DNA of 64,000 bases from Rhizobium esperanzae (lineage in GTDB: Bacteria > Pseudomonadota > Alphaproteobacteria > Rhizobiales > Rhizobiaceae), in NCBI RefSeq assembly GCF_014197615.1, contig NZ_JACIFY010000017.1, positions 1-64,000 of the forward strand, read 5' to 3'. The first letter of the stretch is position 1, and the number at the start of each line of letters is the position of its first letter. Below are positions 56,661-64,000 of the stretch, in pieces. Under the pieces are notes generated by a model. It did not search any database and was not told the origin of the DNA. It worked only from the letters and a program-made list of their open reading frames with translations. A program made the position numbers and the translations under genes.

Positions 56661-57932
56661 TCAGTCCGAGAGCGCCTGGTCGAGATCGCCGATCAGATCG
56701 CCCGGCGCCTCCAATCCTACGGAAAGCCGGAACACGCCGTCGCCAGCAAAACGGCGATAGTCTTCAAGCTGATCGCCGGCGAGTTGGTAGGTCGTGCGCA
56801 TCATCTCCTCGGTATCGAGCAGCACGACGATCGAACGCTGGTGGCCAAGCGAAAAGGCGTAGTGCGCAACCCTGAGACGATCGGCAAGTTGCCGGGCCAT
56901 CCTGCCGGGTTCCTTCACCTGGAAGGCCACGATGCCGCCGAATACCTCCATCTGTCGCTTCGCCAGGTCGTGCTGGGGGTGAGAGGCGAGGCCGGGATAG
57001 GTCACTGCCGTAACGGTGGGATGCTGCTGCAGGAAGGTCGCCACCTGCATCGCCGTGTCGGAGATCGTCCGCAGGCGGGGAAAGAGCGTATCGATGCCGC
57101 GCAGGATAAGCCAGGCGTTCATGGCCGGCATCGACGCGCCGAGATAGACGCCGGCGCGCGAGCGGATTTTCTCGACCAGATCCTTGCGCCCGCAGACAAC
57201 ACCGCCCAGCGCATCGCCGTGGCCATTGATGAACTTGGTCAGCGAATGGATGGCGAGGTCCGCGCCAAGCGAGAGCGGTTGCGTGGCGACAGGCGTGGCC
57301 AGGGTCGAATCGACCGACATCAACGCACCGTGCTGTCGTGCAAGCTTGGCAATGGCGGCCAGATCCGTCAGGCGCAAAATCGGATTGCACGGACTTTCGC
57401 AGTGGACGAGCTTGGTGTTGGGCCTGAAGGCGGCCGCCACCTCCTGCGGTCTGGACATGTTCACCGGCGTCACCTCGATGCCGTAGTCCGGCAATATACG
57501 CCGCGCGAGTTCGTTGGCGCCGGCATAGCAGACGTCGCTGATGATCAGATGATCGCCGTTCTTAAGGAAAGTGAAAAAGGTGGCGCCAATCGCCGCCACG
57601 CCGGTCGACGTTGCAACCGCATCGTCGGCGCCCTCGAGCGCGGCGAGCCGCTGCTCGAGTTGGCGTACTGTCGGATTGGTCCAGCGTGCGTAGAGGAAGG
57701 GAAGCGCGGTCAGGTCATCCACGCCATCGGCCGAAAAGGCCCCCTCGCCTGGGATCAATACATTGTTCACGGACATGGAGATGTTCGGCGCAATAGCCTT
57801 CGTTGCCGGGTCGATGAGGAGCCCGCCGCTCAGCGCAAGGGTGTCGCGGCTGAGACTCGGGCCGGCCGCGGGTGCTCTCCTGCCCAGGTCGGGGTCGCTG
57901 ACCGGAAGGTGCGAGAGGTTAGCTGCGGACAT
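56661..57932 (-). CDS. PLP-dependent Cys/Met-metabolism (gamma-family) enzyme
   Basis: 423 residues from the ATG at 57932 (CAGGAG upstream; the frame opens to 58061 without family sequence). Cystathionine gamma-lyase/synthase and methionine gamma-lyase fold: the PLP lysine is in SLTKFINGHGDALGG, and the phosphate-binding pocket is in ATSTGVAAIGATFF. The N-terminus (about 40 residues) is longer than in the family. In this operon it may act on homoserine or an activated derivative by gamma-elimination to 2-oxobutyrate and ammonia, or on cystathionine. The substrate is inferred from context only. Confidence 0.75.
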   Translation of the reverse strand: MSAANLSHLPVSDPDLGRRAPAAGPSLSRDTLALSGGLLIDPATKAIAPNISMSVNNVLIPGEGAFSADGVDDLTALPFLYARWTNPTVRQLEQRLAALEGADDAVATSTGVAAIGATFFTFLKNGDHLIISDVCYAGANELARRILPDYGIEVTPVNMSRPQEVAAAFRPNTKLVHCESPCNPILRLTDLAAIAKLARQHGALMSVDSTLATPVATQPLSLGADLAIHSLTKFINGHGDALGGVVCGRKDLVEKIRSRAGVYLGASMPAMNAWLILRGIDTLFPRLRTISDTAMQVATFLQQHPTVTAVTYPGLASHPQHDLAKRQMEVFGGIVAFQVKEPGRMARQLADRLRVAHYAFSLGHQRSIVVLLDTEEMMRTTYQLAGDQLEDYRRFAGDGVFRLSVGLEAPGDLIGDLDQALSD

Positions 57933-58086
57933 AGGGTACTCCTGGAGTTTATCGATGGGTATTCTAGCGGGTTTGCCCCGGTTTGAGCCGCACAAGCGGG
58001 CAACCTGCCGCCGAAGCGCCGCACCGGAGAGGCGATATGCGCAGCAATTGAGCGCCGGCATCGCTGAGAGAAAGTGCCTTTCGGCC

Positions 58087-58776
58087 TTAGCGCCTTATAG
58101 GCACCTGCATTTCGACGAGGCGGAATGCGCGCGTGATGACGAGGGTGAGACAGACATAGAAAACGGTGACGACGATCAAAGGCTCGTAGACGAGCAGCGT
58201 ATCCTGCCTGACCTTGTAGGCGACCGCATAGAGATCCATCACCGTGACAGTGAAGGCGAGCGGCGTCGCTTTCAGCTGCAACACCACTTCACCGCCGATC
58301 GTCGGCAACGCGATGCGGATCGCTCGCGGCAGCCAGATGCGGCGCAGAAGCGTCCAGCGGGTCATGCCGAAGGCGCGTCCGGCCTCGAGTTCGCCCTTCG
58401 GCACAGCGAGCAGCGCGCCGCGCAATACCTCGGCCTCATAAGCCGCGTAATTGAGCGTGAAGCTGACCGCTGCAAAGAAAAAACCCTCGCGCACAATGGG
58501 CCAGAGAAAGCTGGTGCGCAGACCAGGTATCATCGGCAGCAACGATCCGACGCCGTAGTAGAGCAGCCAGAGCTGGATCAGCAGCGGCGTGCCGCGCAGA
58601 CAGGTGCAATAAGCCTTTGCGCAGCTTTGCAACCACCTGGGGCCATTCAGTTGCGCAAGCGCAAGGCCGATTGCCAGGATGAAGCCGAAGACCACCGAAA
58701 TGACCAGCAACAACAGGGTCTGTATCGCGCCAGCGATGATCAGTGGCCAGTAGTTGGAAATCCACGAAAAATCCAT
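58087..58776 (-). CDS. Polar amino acid ABC transporter permease (HisM-type)
   Basis: 229 residues from the ATG at 58776 (GAGGAGG upstream). Five membrane helices with the EAA loop YAAYEAEVLRGALLAVPKGELEAGRAFGM of the HisMQ family. It forms a heterodimer with the permease encoded twelve bases upstream. Together with the binding protein and ATPase this imports an amino acid, homoserine by operon context. Confidence 0.93.
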   Translation of the reverse strand: MDFSWISNYWPLIIAGAIQTLLLLVISVVFGFILAIGLALAQLNGPRWLQSCAKAYCTCLRGTPLLIQLWLLYYGVGSLLPMIPGLRTSFLWPIVREGFFFAAVSFTLNYAAYEAEVLRGALLAVPKGELEAGRAFGMTRWTLLRRIWLPRAIRIALPTIGGEVVLQLKATPLAFTVTVMDLYAVAYKVRQDTLLVYEPLIVVTVFYVCLTLVITRAFRLVEMQVPIRR

Positions 58777-58787
58777 CGCTTGCCTCC

Positions 58788-59510
58788 TCAGGCTGTTCTC
58801 GGCTGTCCGCGCCGGAAGTAGGCCTCGAGACTGCCGAACACGACGTTGGAAAACAGGGTGATCATCAGGTAGATGACGGCGGCGGCGAGAAAGAACAGGA
58901 AATAGTGCTTGGTGTTGCCAGCAGCGAGCCGCGTGGCAAGCGCCAGCTCCTGGTAGCCGACGACTGCAATCAGTGCACTGTCCTTTGTCACCGACATCCA
59001 GAGATTGGCCATGCCCGGCAGTGCATTCGGCATCAGGGCCGGCAGCACGATGCGTCGAAACCGCAGCCAGGGCCGCATGCCGAAGGCGCTCGCAGCCTCG
59101 ATCTGGCCGACGGGAATGGCAAGGATCGCGCCACGCAGCACTTCCGTCATATAGGCGCCCTGCACGATTCCAAGCACCGCGACGGCGGCAAGGAATCCGT
59201 TGATCTCGACCGGCGGAAAACCCAGCGTCGAAAGCAGCCTGTTGATTCCGTCGGTGCCCGCGTAATAGAGGCCGATGATCAGAATCAGCTCCGGCACGGC
59301 GCGCATGGCCGTCGTATAGAAGTCCAGAAGGACAAGGACGGCACGACCGCCCCTGAGCTTTCCCGCCGCACCTGCCAGCCCGATCACGATGCCGAGAAGA
59401 TAGGCCCCAAGCGAAATCAGCACGGTCGATACCGCGCCCGAAAGCAGCGCCCCGCCCCATCCTGGCGGATAGGGGGAAAGCAATTCCAGAATGGATGGAT
59501 TTGTCGGCAT
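58788..59510 (-). CDS. Polar amino acid ABC transporter permease (HisQ-type)
   Basis: 240 residues from the ATG at 59510, preceded by AGGAGCAGTCTCC; the frame opens further upstream in the intergenic hairpin. Five membrane helices and the EAA loop AYMTEVLRGAILAIPVGQIEAASAFGM. It pairs with the permease downstream. The 107-bp gap to the binding-protein gene contains a hairpin. Confidence 0.93.
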   Translation of the reverse strand: MPTNPSILELLSPYPPGWGGALLSGAVSTVLISLGAYLLGIVIGLAGAAGKLRGGRAVLVLLDFYTTAMRAVPELILIIGLYYAGTDGINRLLSTLGFPPVEINGFLAAVAVLGIVQGAYMTEVLRGAILAIPVGQIEAASAFGMRPWLRFRRIVLPALMPNALPGMANLWMSVTKDSALIAVVGYQELALATRLAAGNTKHYFLFFLAAAVIYLMITLFSNVVFGSLEAYFRRGQPRTA

Positions 59511-59581
59511 GGAGACTGCTCCTGGGCGATCTGTCGAAACCGCTCCGGCTCGGGCATTGTTCTCTTGTGGGTATTGAACGA

Positions 59582-59609
59582 GGCGGGAGGCCGCGAACGG
59601 CACCCCGCC
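59582..59609 (-). promoter_or_regulatory. Intercistronic hairpin after the binding-protein gene
   Basis: Imperfect 12-bp stem (10 pairs) around CGAA, placed nine bases after the binding-protein stop on the minus strand and with no T-run. Such hairpins often stabilise the 3' end of binding-protein mRNA so that it outnumbers permease message. A second perfect 8-bp hairpin with a 5-nt loop lies at 61260-61280, between the ALDH and ATPase genes. Confidence 0.45.
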
Positions 59610-59617
59610 CATTGGAA

Positions 59618-60388
59618 TCACTCGCCGTATGGGTCGAAATCGAAGTATTTCTTGGAGATTTCGGCATATTTTCCGCTGGCCTTGACGGTGGCGATGGCAG
59701 CGTTCAGCCTGGCCAGGAGTTCGGTATCCTCCTTGCGCAGGCCGCCGCCGATACCCTGCCCAAGAATCGCCGGATCATCCTTGACGTTACCCATATCCGC
59801 ACAGCAGGTTTTGCCGAAATCGGAATGGATGAACGTCATCAGGGGAATGGAATCGCCGAAAACATAATCGATACGGCCGACAGCGAGATCCTGGAACGCC
59901 TCGTCGAGCGTGGCATAGGTCTTTTCGGATGCAGCGCTCGCATAGTATTTCTTGTAGTAGTCGGACTGGATCGTGGAAACCTGGATGCCGATGGTCTTGC
60001 CGGAGACATCTTCGACCGTGGTTCCGGCCACGCCGCCCTGAGCGCCGATCAGCTTGCTCGGCGTGTTGTAGTATTTGTCGGTGAAGGCGATCATCTTCTT
60101 GCGCTCGTCGGTGATCGACATCGAGGACCAGATGACATCGAACTTCTTGGACTCAAGTCCGGGAATGAGCCCGTCCCAGGACATGTCGACGACGGAGCAT
60201 TTCTCCTTCATCTCGGCGCAGACGGCATCCATCAGTTCGATTTCCCAACCGACCCATTTTCCGCTCGCATCCTTGGCAAAGAATGGTGGGTAGGCTTCAT
60301 TCATCACGCCGAAGCGCACCTCGGCGCCTGCAGCTGTGGCGGAAACAAGGAGCGCAGCTCCGGCAGCAAGGTAGATCGCGGTTTTCAT
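59618..60388 (-). CDS. Amino acid ABC transporter substrate-binding protein
   Basis: 256 residues from the ATG at 60388 (AAGGGGA seven bases upstream; an ATG two codons earlier abuts that site). Signal peptide about 1-20 (ending ATAAGAE). SBP family 3 fold: VRFGVMNEAYPPFFAKDASGKWVGWEIELM at the start, ITDERKKMIAFTDKYY in the middle. Two cysteine pairs (CAEMKEKC and CC before ADMGN) may be disulfides. It binds a polar amino acid; homoserine is suggested by the operon. Confidence 0.92.
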   Translation of the reverse strand: MKTAIYLAAGAALLVSATAAGAEVRFGVMNEAYPPFFAKDASGKWVGWEIELMDAVCAEMKEKCSVVDMSWDGLIPGLESKKFDVIWSSMSITDERKKMIAFTDKYYNTPSKLIGAQGGVAGTTVEDVSGKTIGIQVSTIQSDYYKKYYASAASEKTYATLDEAFQDLAVGRIDYVFGDSIPLMTFIHSDFGKTCCADMGNVKDDPAILGQGIGGGLRKEDTELLARLNAAIATVKASGKYAEISKKYFDFDPYGE

Positions 60389-60426
60389 ATTCATTCCCCT
60401 TCTTTTCTATTTTGAAGTGCGCGGCG

Positions 60427-61206
60427 TCAGTGACGCGACGCGCCGGTAAACTCGCGGCAACGGTCGCTGGACGGATTGCCGAAAATCTGCTCTGGCCTGC
60501 CCTCCTCCTCCACCCGGCCCCGGTGGAGGAACATCACGTGGCTGGAAACATCCCGGGCAAATTTCATCTCATGCGTGACGAGCAGCATCGTGCGGCCCTC
60601 TTCGGCCAGATCGCGGATGACCTTGAGCACTTCCCCGACAAGCTCCGGATCGAGCGCCGATGTCGGCTCGTCGAACAGCATCACTGAAGGATCGACGCAC
60701 AAGGCGCGGGCGATGGAGGCACGCTGCTGCTGGCCGCCCGACAGGAAGGCCGGATAGACGTCGCGCTTTTCGTAGAGGCCAACTTTTTGCAGCAGGGCCT
60801 CCGCCTTCTCGATCGCCTCCTTGCGGCTTATGCCGAGGACGTGAACAGGCGCCTCGATGACATTCTCCAGCACGGTCATGTGGGCCCAGAGATTGAAGCT
60901 CTGGAAGACCATGCCCAGGCCGGTACGAATGCGCTCCACCTGTCGCCAGTTGGCGGGATGGGCACGCCCGTCCCGCTCGGCTTTCATGAGCACTTCCTCG
61001 CCATTGATGAAGAAGCGGCCGCGGTCGGGGATCTCCAGAAAATTGATGCAGCGCAGGAACGTGCTCTTTCCGGAGCCGGAGGAGCCGATCAGCGAGATCA
61101 CGTCCCCCTTTCTCGCCGTCAGGGAAATTCCCTTCAGCACTTCATGGGCACCATAGCTCTTATGCACGTCATCCACGCGCAGCGCGCAGGAAATATCGCT
61201 CGTCAT
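60427..61206 (-). CDS. Amino acid ABC transporter ATPase (HisP/GlnQ-type)
   Basis: 259 residues. Walker A GSSGSGKSTFLRC, signature LSGGQQQRASIARAL, Walker B VMLFDEPTSALDPELV and switch VTHEMKFARDVS. It powers the importer formed by the next three genes and is separated from the ALDH gene by 134 bp containing a hairpin. Confidence 0.94.
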   Translation of the reverse strand: MTSDISCALRVDDVHKSYGAHEVLKGISLTARKGDVISLIGSSGSGKSTFLRCINFLEIPDRGRFFINGEEVLMKAERDGRAHPANWRQVERIRTGLGMVFQSFNLWAHMTVLENVIEAPVHVLGISRKEAIEKAEALLQKVGLYEKRDVYPAFLSGGQQQRASIARALCVDPSVMLFDEPTSALDPELVGEVLKVIRDLAEEGRTMLLVTHEMKFARDVSSHVMFLHRGRVEEEGRPEQIFGNPSSDRCREFTGASRH

Positions 61207-61340
61207 TCACCTCGTTCCCCACGTCCTGGCGGCTTGTTTTCCTTGAGCTTATCGCCCAGCTGCGCGGCTCGGCCGCGCAGTTTGCCGCATTTGAAATTTT
61301 CGCCTGCACAAGTGGAGGCATTTTGCGGATTCTCTGCATG

Positions 61341-62750
61341 TCAGGCGCGATTGATGCAGATCACTTTCGGCTGCGTCATATCCTCGTAGGCAAAACGCAC
61401 GCCCTCACGCCCCATGCTGCCGTGCTTGAAGCCCCCGAAGGGCATAGCGTCGAAGCGATAGTCGGAGGAGTCGTTGATCATGATCCCTCCAGCCTCGATG
61501 CCGGCTGCCGCCGCCAACGCGTCGGCGAGATTGTTGGTGAAAATTCCGGCATGCAGGCTGTAGTCGGGTTCGTTCGCCAGGCGGATCGCATCGGCCAGTG
61601 TCTCGAAGCGTTCGAGCATGACTACCGGCGCAAAGACTTCCTCCCGCCAGAGCCGGCCGTCATGCGGAACCCTCTCGAGCACCGTCGGACTGTAGATTGC
61701 GCGTTTGCGCCGGTGTCCGCAGAGAAGCCGCGCACCGGCACCGATCGCCTCATCGACCGCGGCTTCCGCCCGCTCCGCCGCAGCCTGCGAGATCATCGGC
61801 CCCACATCCGTCTCCTCGAAGCGCGGATCGCCGGCGATAAGCCTGCCGGTCCTAGCCACGAAAGCATCACGAAAGCGCTCATAACAGGCGGCCTGGACGA
61901 GGATGCGCTGTGTGCCAATGCAGTTCTGGCCGGCCGCCCAGTAGGCGCCGGAGACACAGGCCTCCACCGCCTTGCCGATATCGCAGTCTGCCATCACGAT
62001 GACCGGGGCGTTGCCGCCGAGATCCATGGCAAGCTTCTTCAGGCCGGCGGATCGGGAAATCGCCTCCCCGGCCGCAAACCCGCCGGTGAACGACACCATC
62101 CGGACGTCTCTGGCCGAAACGATCGCACGCCCAAGCTCCGCACCACCGATTGCAACGGTGACGATCGCTTCCGGCAGACCTGCCTCGATTAACGTCTCGA
62201 CCAGCTTGAGGGCCGAAGACGGTGCAAGCTCGGAAGGCTTCAGCAGGACCGCATTGCCACCGGCAATAGCGGGGCCAAGCTTGTGCGCGACGAGGTTCAG
62301 CGGATCATTGTAAGGGGTGATCGCGGCAATGATACCAAGCGGTTCGCGCGTAAACCAACCCTGGCGCGCCTCCGAGCCAGCATAGGCGTCGAACGGAACA
62401 ATCTCCCCGGCATTGCGCCTGGCCTCCTCCGCGGAGAGCTTCAGCGTGTTGACGCAGCGCAACGTCTCCTTGCGTGCCTGCACGATCGTCTTGCCCGCCT
62501 CGCGGACGATGGTGCGGGCAAAGTCCTCGCTTCGTTCATCGACGAGCCTTGCAGTGTTTTCCAGAATGGCCGCTCTGTGGTGGCGGGGCAGCGCGCGCGA
62601 TCGCAAAGCTCCCTGTCTGGCGCGGATAAGAAGCGCATCGACATCGTTGGGATTGCTCACCGCAACGCGTCCGGCCAGCGAACCGTCATAGGGGTTGAGC
62701 ACGTCGATCTCTTCTACATGCTGAACGATCAGGGGCTTTGCTGCGGTCAT
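61341..62750 (-). CDS. NAD(P)-dependent aldehyde dehydrogenase, putative aspartate-semialdehyde oxidiser
   Basis: 469 residues of the SSADH/lactaldehyde dehydrogenase branch. The nucleophile C277 is in GQNCIGTQ, oxyanion N148 is in TPYNDPL, and the cofactor loop is VSFTGGFAAG. At the position where almost all ALDHs keep glutamate (LELGG) this protein has D243 (MDLGGNAP), a conservative but notable change. Its ATG overlaps the homoserine dehydrogenase stop (ATGA), so the two act in sequence: I infer that it oxidises aspartate semialdehyde directly to aspartate, a non-phosphorylating reverse of the biosynthetic route. Confidence 0.75.
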   Translation of the reverse strand: MTAAKPLIVQHVEEIDVLNPYDGSLAGRVAVSNPNDVDALLIRARQGALRSRALPRHHRAAILENTARLVDERSEDFARTIVREAGKTIVQARKETLRCVNTLKLSAEEARRNAGEIVPFDAYAGSEARQGWFTREPLGIIAAITPYNDPLNLVAHKLGPAIAGGNAVLLKPSELAPSSALKLVETLIEAGLPEAIVTVAIGGAELGRAIVSARDVRMVSFTGGFAAGEAISRSAGLKKLAMDLGGNAPVIVMADCDIGKAVEACVSGAYWAAGQNCIGTQRILVQAACYERFRDAFVARTGRLIAGDPRFEETDVGPMISQAAAERAEAAVDEAIGAGARLLCGHRRKRAIYSPTVLERVPHDGRLWREEVFAPVVMLERFETLADAIRLANEPDYSLHAGIFTNNLADALAAAAGIEAGGIMINDSSDYRFDAMPFGGFKHGSMGREGVRFAYEDMTQPKVICINRA

Positions 62751-63811
62751 TCTGCGGCTTCCTTCGTCGTGCGGGCCGGAGCGGCACGGTGGATGGCGAC
62801 GATGTCAGAGAGAAGCGCATAGGCCGTCTCGACCCGCCCGGCACCCGGGCCGGTGACCGTCACGGCGCCGAGCATGTCGGTCGTGAAGGAAATAGCATTG
62901 ATGACGCCGCTTACTCCCGCAAGCGGATGGTCGAGGGTGAGGCGGCGAGGCGCCACGGAGGCTTCGATTTGGCCGTTCGCATTGCGGACGGCCGAGCCGA
63001 TCAGTTTCCAGCGGCAGCCGCTCTCGGCAGCGGCCTCGATATCGGACACGGTAAGCGACGAGATTCCCTTGCAGGACACATCGGTCGGCTTGAGCGTGCC
63101 GCCCAGCAGTTCTTTCGCCAGGATGACCACCTTGAGCCGCACATCGTGACCTTCGACATCCGCAGTCGGATCAGCCTCGGCATAGCCCAGCGCCTGTGCC
63201 TCGCTCACGGCTTCGGAAAAGCCGAGCCCCGTCTCCATACGACCCAGAACGAAATTCGAAGTGCCGTTGAGGATGCCCTCGAAGCCAGTGAGACCCGCGC
63301 CGGCAAGTGTGGTCTTCGCCATGCGGATGACCGGTGTCCCGCTCATCACCGCTCCTTCGTATTCGAAGGCGACAGAATGGCGGCGCGCAAGCATTTTCAG
63401 CTCGCCCGCAGCAAGGGCAACCGGGCCTTTGTTCGTGGTCACGACATGCTTGCCGCTTTCCAGCGCCCAACGACAATGGGAAACGGCTGGTTCGCCATTG
63501 TGGGGATTGGTAAACGTGGCTTCTGCAACGATATCGGCGGGCGCATGCCTGATGACCTTCTCATTGTCCGCCTCTGCCGATCCGCCGGACAGCCTGGCAA
63601 AACCGCCCCTTTCGAACTTCGTCTCGACGAGCATGCGCGCATCGATACCATTCGCCGAAACGACGGAGCCGAGATTGAGGTCGGTGACGGCGACGATATT
63701 GAGCCGAAAGCCAACCTCCGCCTGCCATTGCTCGTTCCGCTCGGCAACGAGCTGGGCAAGGGCGCGGTTGACTCCGCCGAATCCGATAAGCGCGATATTG
63801 TATTGTACCAT
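62747..63811 (-). CDS. Homoserine dehydrogenase (short form, catabolic context)
   Basis: 354 residues; biosynthetic Hom proteins in rhizobia are usually about 430 because of a C-terminal ACT domain. Rossmann motif IALIGFGGVNRALAQL (Gly-rich loop GFGGVN), catalytic-domain signature YAEADPTADVEGHDVRLK with the active-site lysine, and KGPVALAAGEL. Lack of the ACT domain removes threonine feedback, fitting a catabolic enzyme that oxidises homoserine to aspartate semialdehyde. It is the first gene of the operon, with GAGGAA upstream. Confidence 0.88.
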   Translation of the reverse strand: MVQYNIALIGFGGVNRALAQLVAERNEQWQAEVGFRLNIVAVTDLNLGSVVSANGIDARMLVETKFERGGFARLSGGSAEADNEKVIRHAPADIVAEATFTNPHNGEPAVSHCRWALESGKHVVTTNKGPVALAAGELKMLARRHSVAFEYEGAVMSGTPVIRMAKTTLAGAGLTGFEGILNGTSNFVLGRMETGLGFSEAVSEAQALGYAEADPTADVEGHDVRLKVVILAKELLGGTLKPTDVSCKGISSLTVSDIEAAAESGCRWKLIGSAVRNANGQIEASVAPRRLTLDHPLAGVSGVINAISFTTDMLGAVTVTGPGAGRVETAYALLSDIVAIHRAAPARTTKEAAE

Positions 63812-63920
63812 GTCGGTTCCTCATGAGCGATAAGAACAACATGAGGGCGCAAAGAGTCAGTCGGAAGCTTGCGAAATGGCCAAAGGATTGGACGTTCTGC
63901 TACGCGTTCGCGACAAATGC

Positions 63921-63982
63921 GCAGAATCCCCGCAAAACCATGGGATTGGGAGGCAGCTAGGCGCAGATCACCTAGATTCTGC
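63921..63982. promoter_or_regulatory. Candidate operator pair upstream of homoserine operon
   Basis: Inverted 8-mers gcagaatc (63921-63928) and gattctgc (63975-63982) face each other across 46 bases, each inside a TGCGCA- or TGCGG-like context. This lies 110 bases before the homoserine dehydrogenase start and is a plausible Lrp-type site. The remaining 63812-63920 shows no gene. Confidence 0.35.
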
Positions 63983-64000
63983 GGCCATACCGCGCAGACT

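Overview
The window looks like a chromosomal segment of a Rhizobium (R. leguminosarum/etli group or a close relative). The evidence is the gene order glgP-glgB-glgC-glgA-pgm-glgX, a four-subunit sarcosine oxidase operon, a split-alpha-subunit transhydrogenase (pntAA-AB-B), a TakP-like TRAP transporter, HWE-type kinase architecture, and a high-GC coding style. No rRNA, tRNA or CRISPR array was seen. All calls are by reading; no database search was run.

Layout. (1) About 1-4500 is an accessory-looking segment. It has a probable insertion-sequence end at 1-90 that cuts a QseB/PmrA-like response regulator, a divergent membrane-anchored OB-fold protein, an MFS exporter translationally coupled to an ArsB/SLC13-like permease, and then a 656-bp AT-rich gap with one clear terminator. 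(2) 4530-15554 is the complete glycogen operon: phosphorylase, branching enzyme, ADP-glucose pyrophosphorylase, synthase, phosphoglucomutase and debranching enzyme. (3) 15644-21816 holds a MaoC hotdog protein and, on the minus strand, soxBDAG plus a VOC protein. (4) 22045-30903 is a signalling and envelope region: a FecR-domain secreted protein, two divergent class III cyclases (one with a CHASE2 sensor, one with a c-type haem motif), ribosomal protein S21, a TPR lipoprotein, an HWE histidine kinase and a DUF992 protein. (5) 30967-34344 is pntB-pntAB-pntAA with a small aa3-oxidase subunit-IV-like protein, followed by a 357-bp nested-hairpin element with 34-bp terminal inverted repeats. (6) 34932-42766 has an N-acyl amino acid synthase, a GGDEF(degenerate)-EAL protein, TRAP genes and a PuuD-like amidohydrolase. 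(7) 42819-46557 is a Ter-type stress operon (TelA, TerD, a second TelA-like protein, a VWA protein). (8) 46778-53982 carries a 2-hydroxyacid dehydrogenase with LacI and MarR regulators, a creatininase-family protein, a CobW-WD40 pair behind a candidate Zur box, a GNAT protein and cysE.

(9) 53986-63811 is a ten-gene minus-strand operon that reads as a route for using homoserine as carbon and nitrogen source. A polar amino acid ABC importer would bring it in. A homoserine dehydrogenase without an ACT domain would oxidise it to aspartate semialdehyde, an aldehyde dehydrogenase would give aspartate, and an aspartase would give fumarate plus ammonia. A PLP gamma-family lyase, a homoserine-kinase-fold protein that has lost its catalytic aspartates, and an Lrp/AsnC regulator complete the set. 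This operon, the Ter operon with two TelA-like proteins, the haem-linked cyclase pair, and the nested-hairpin repeat are the most interesting parts.
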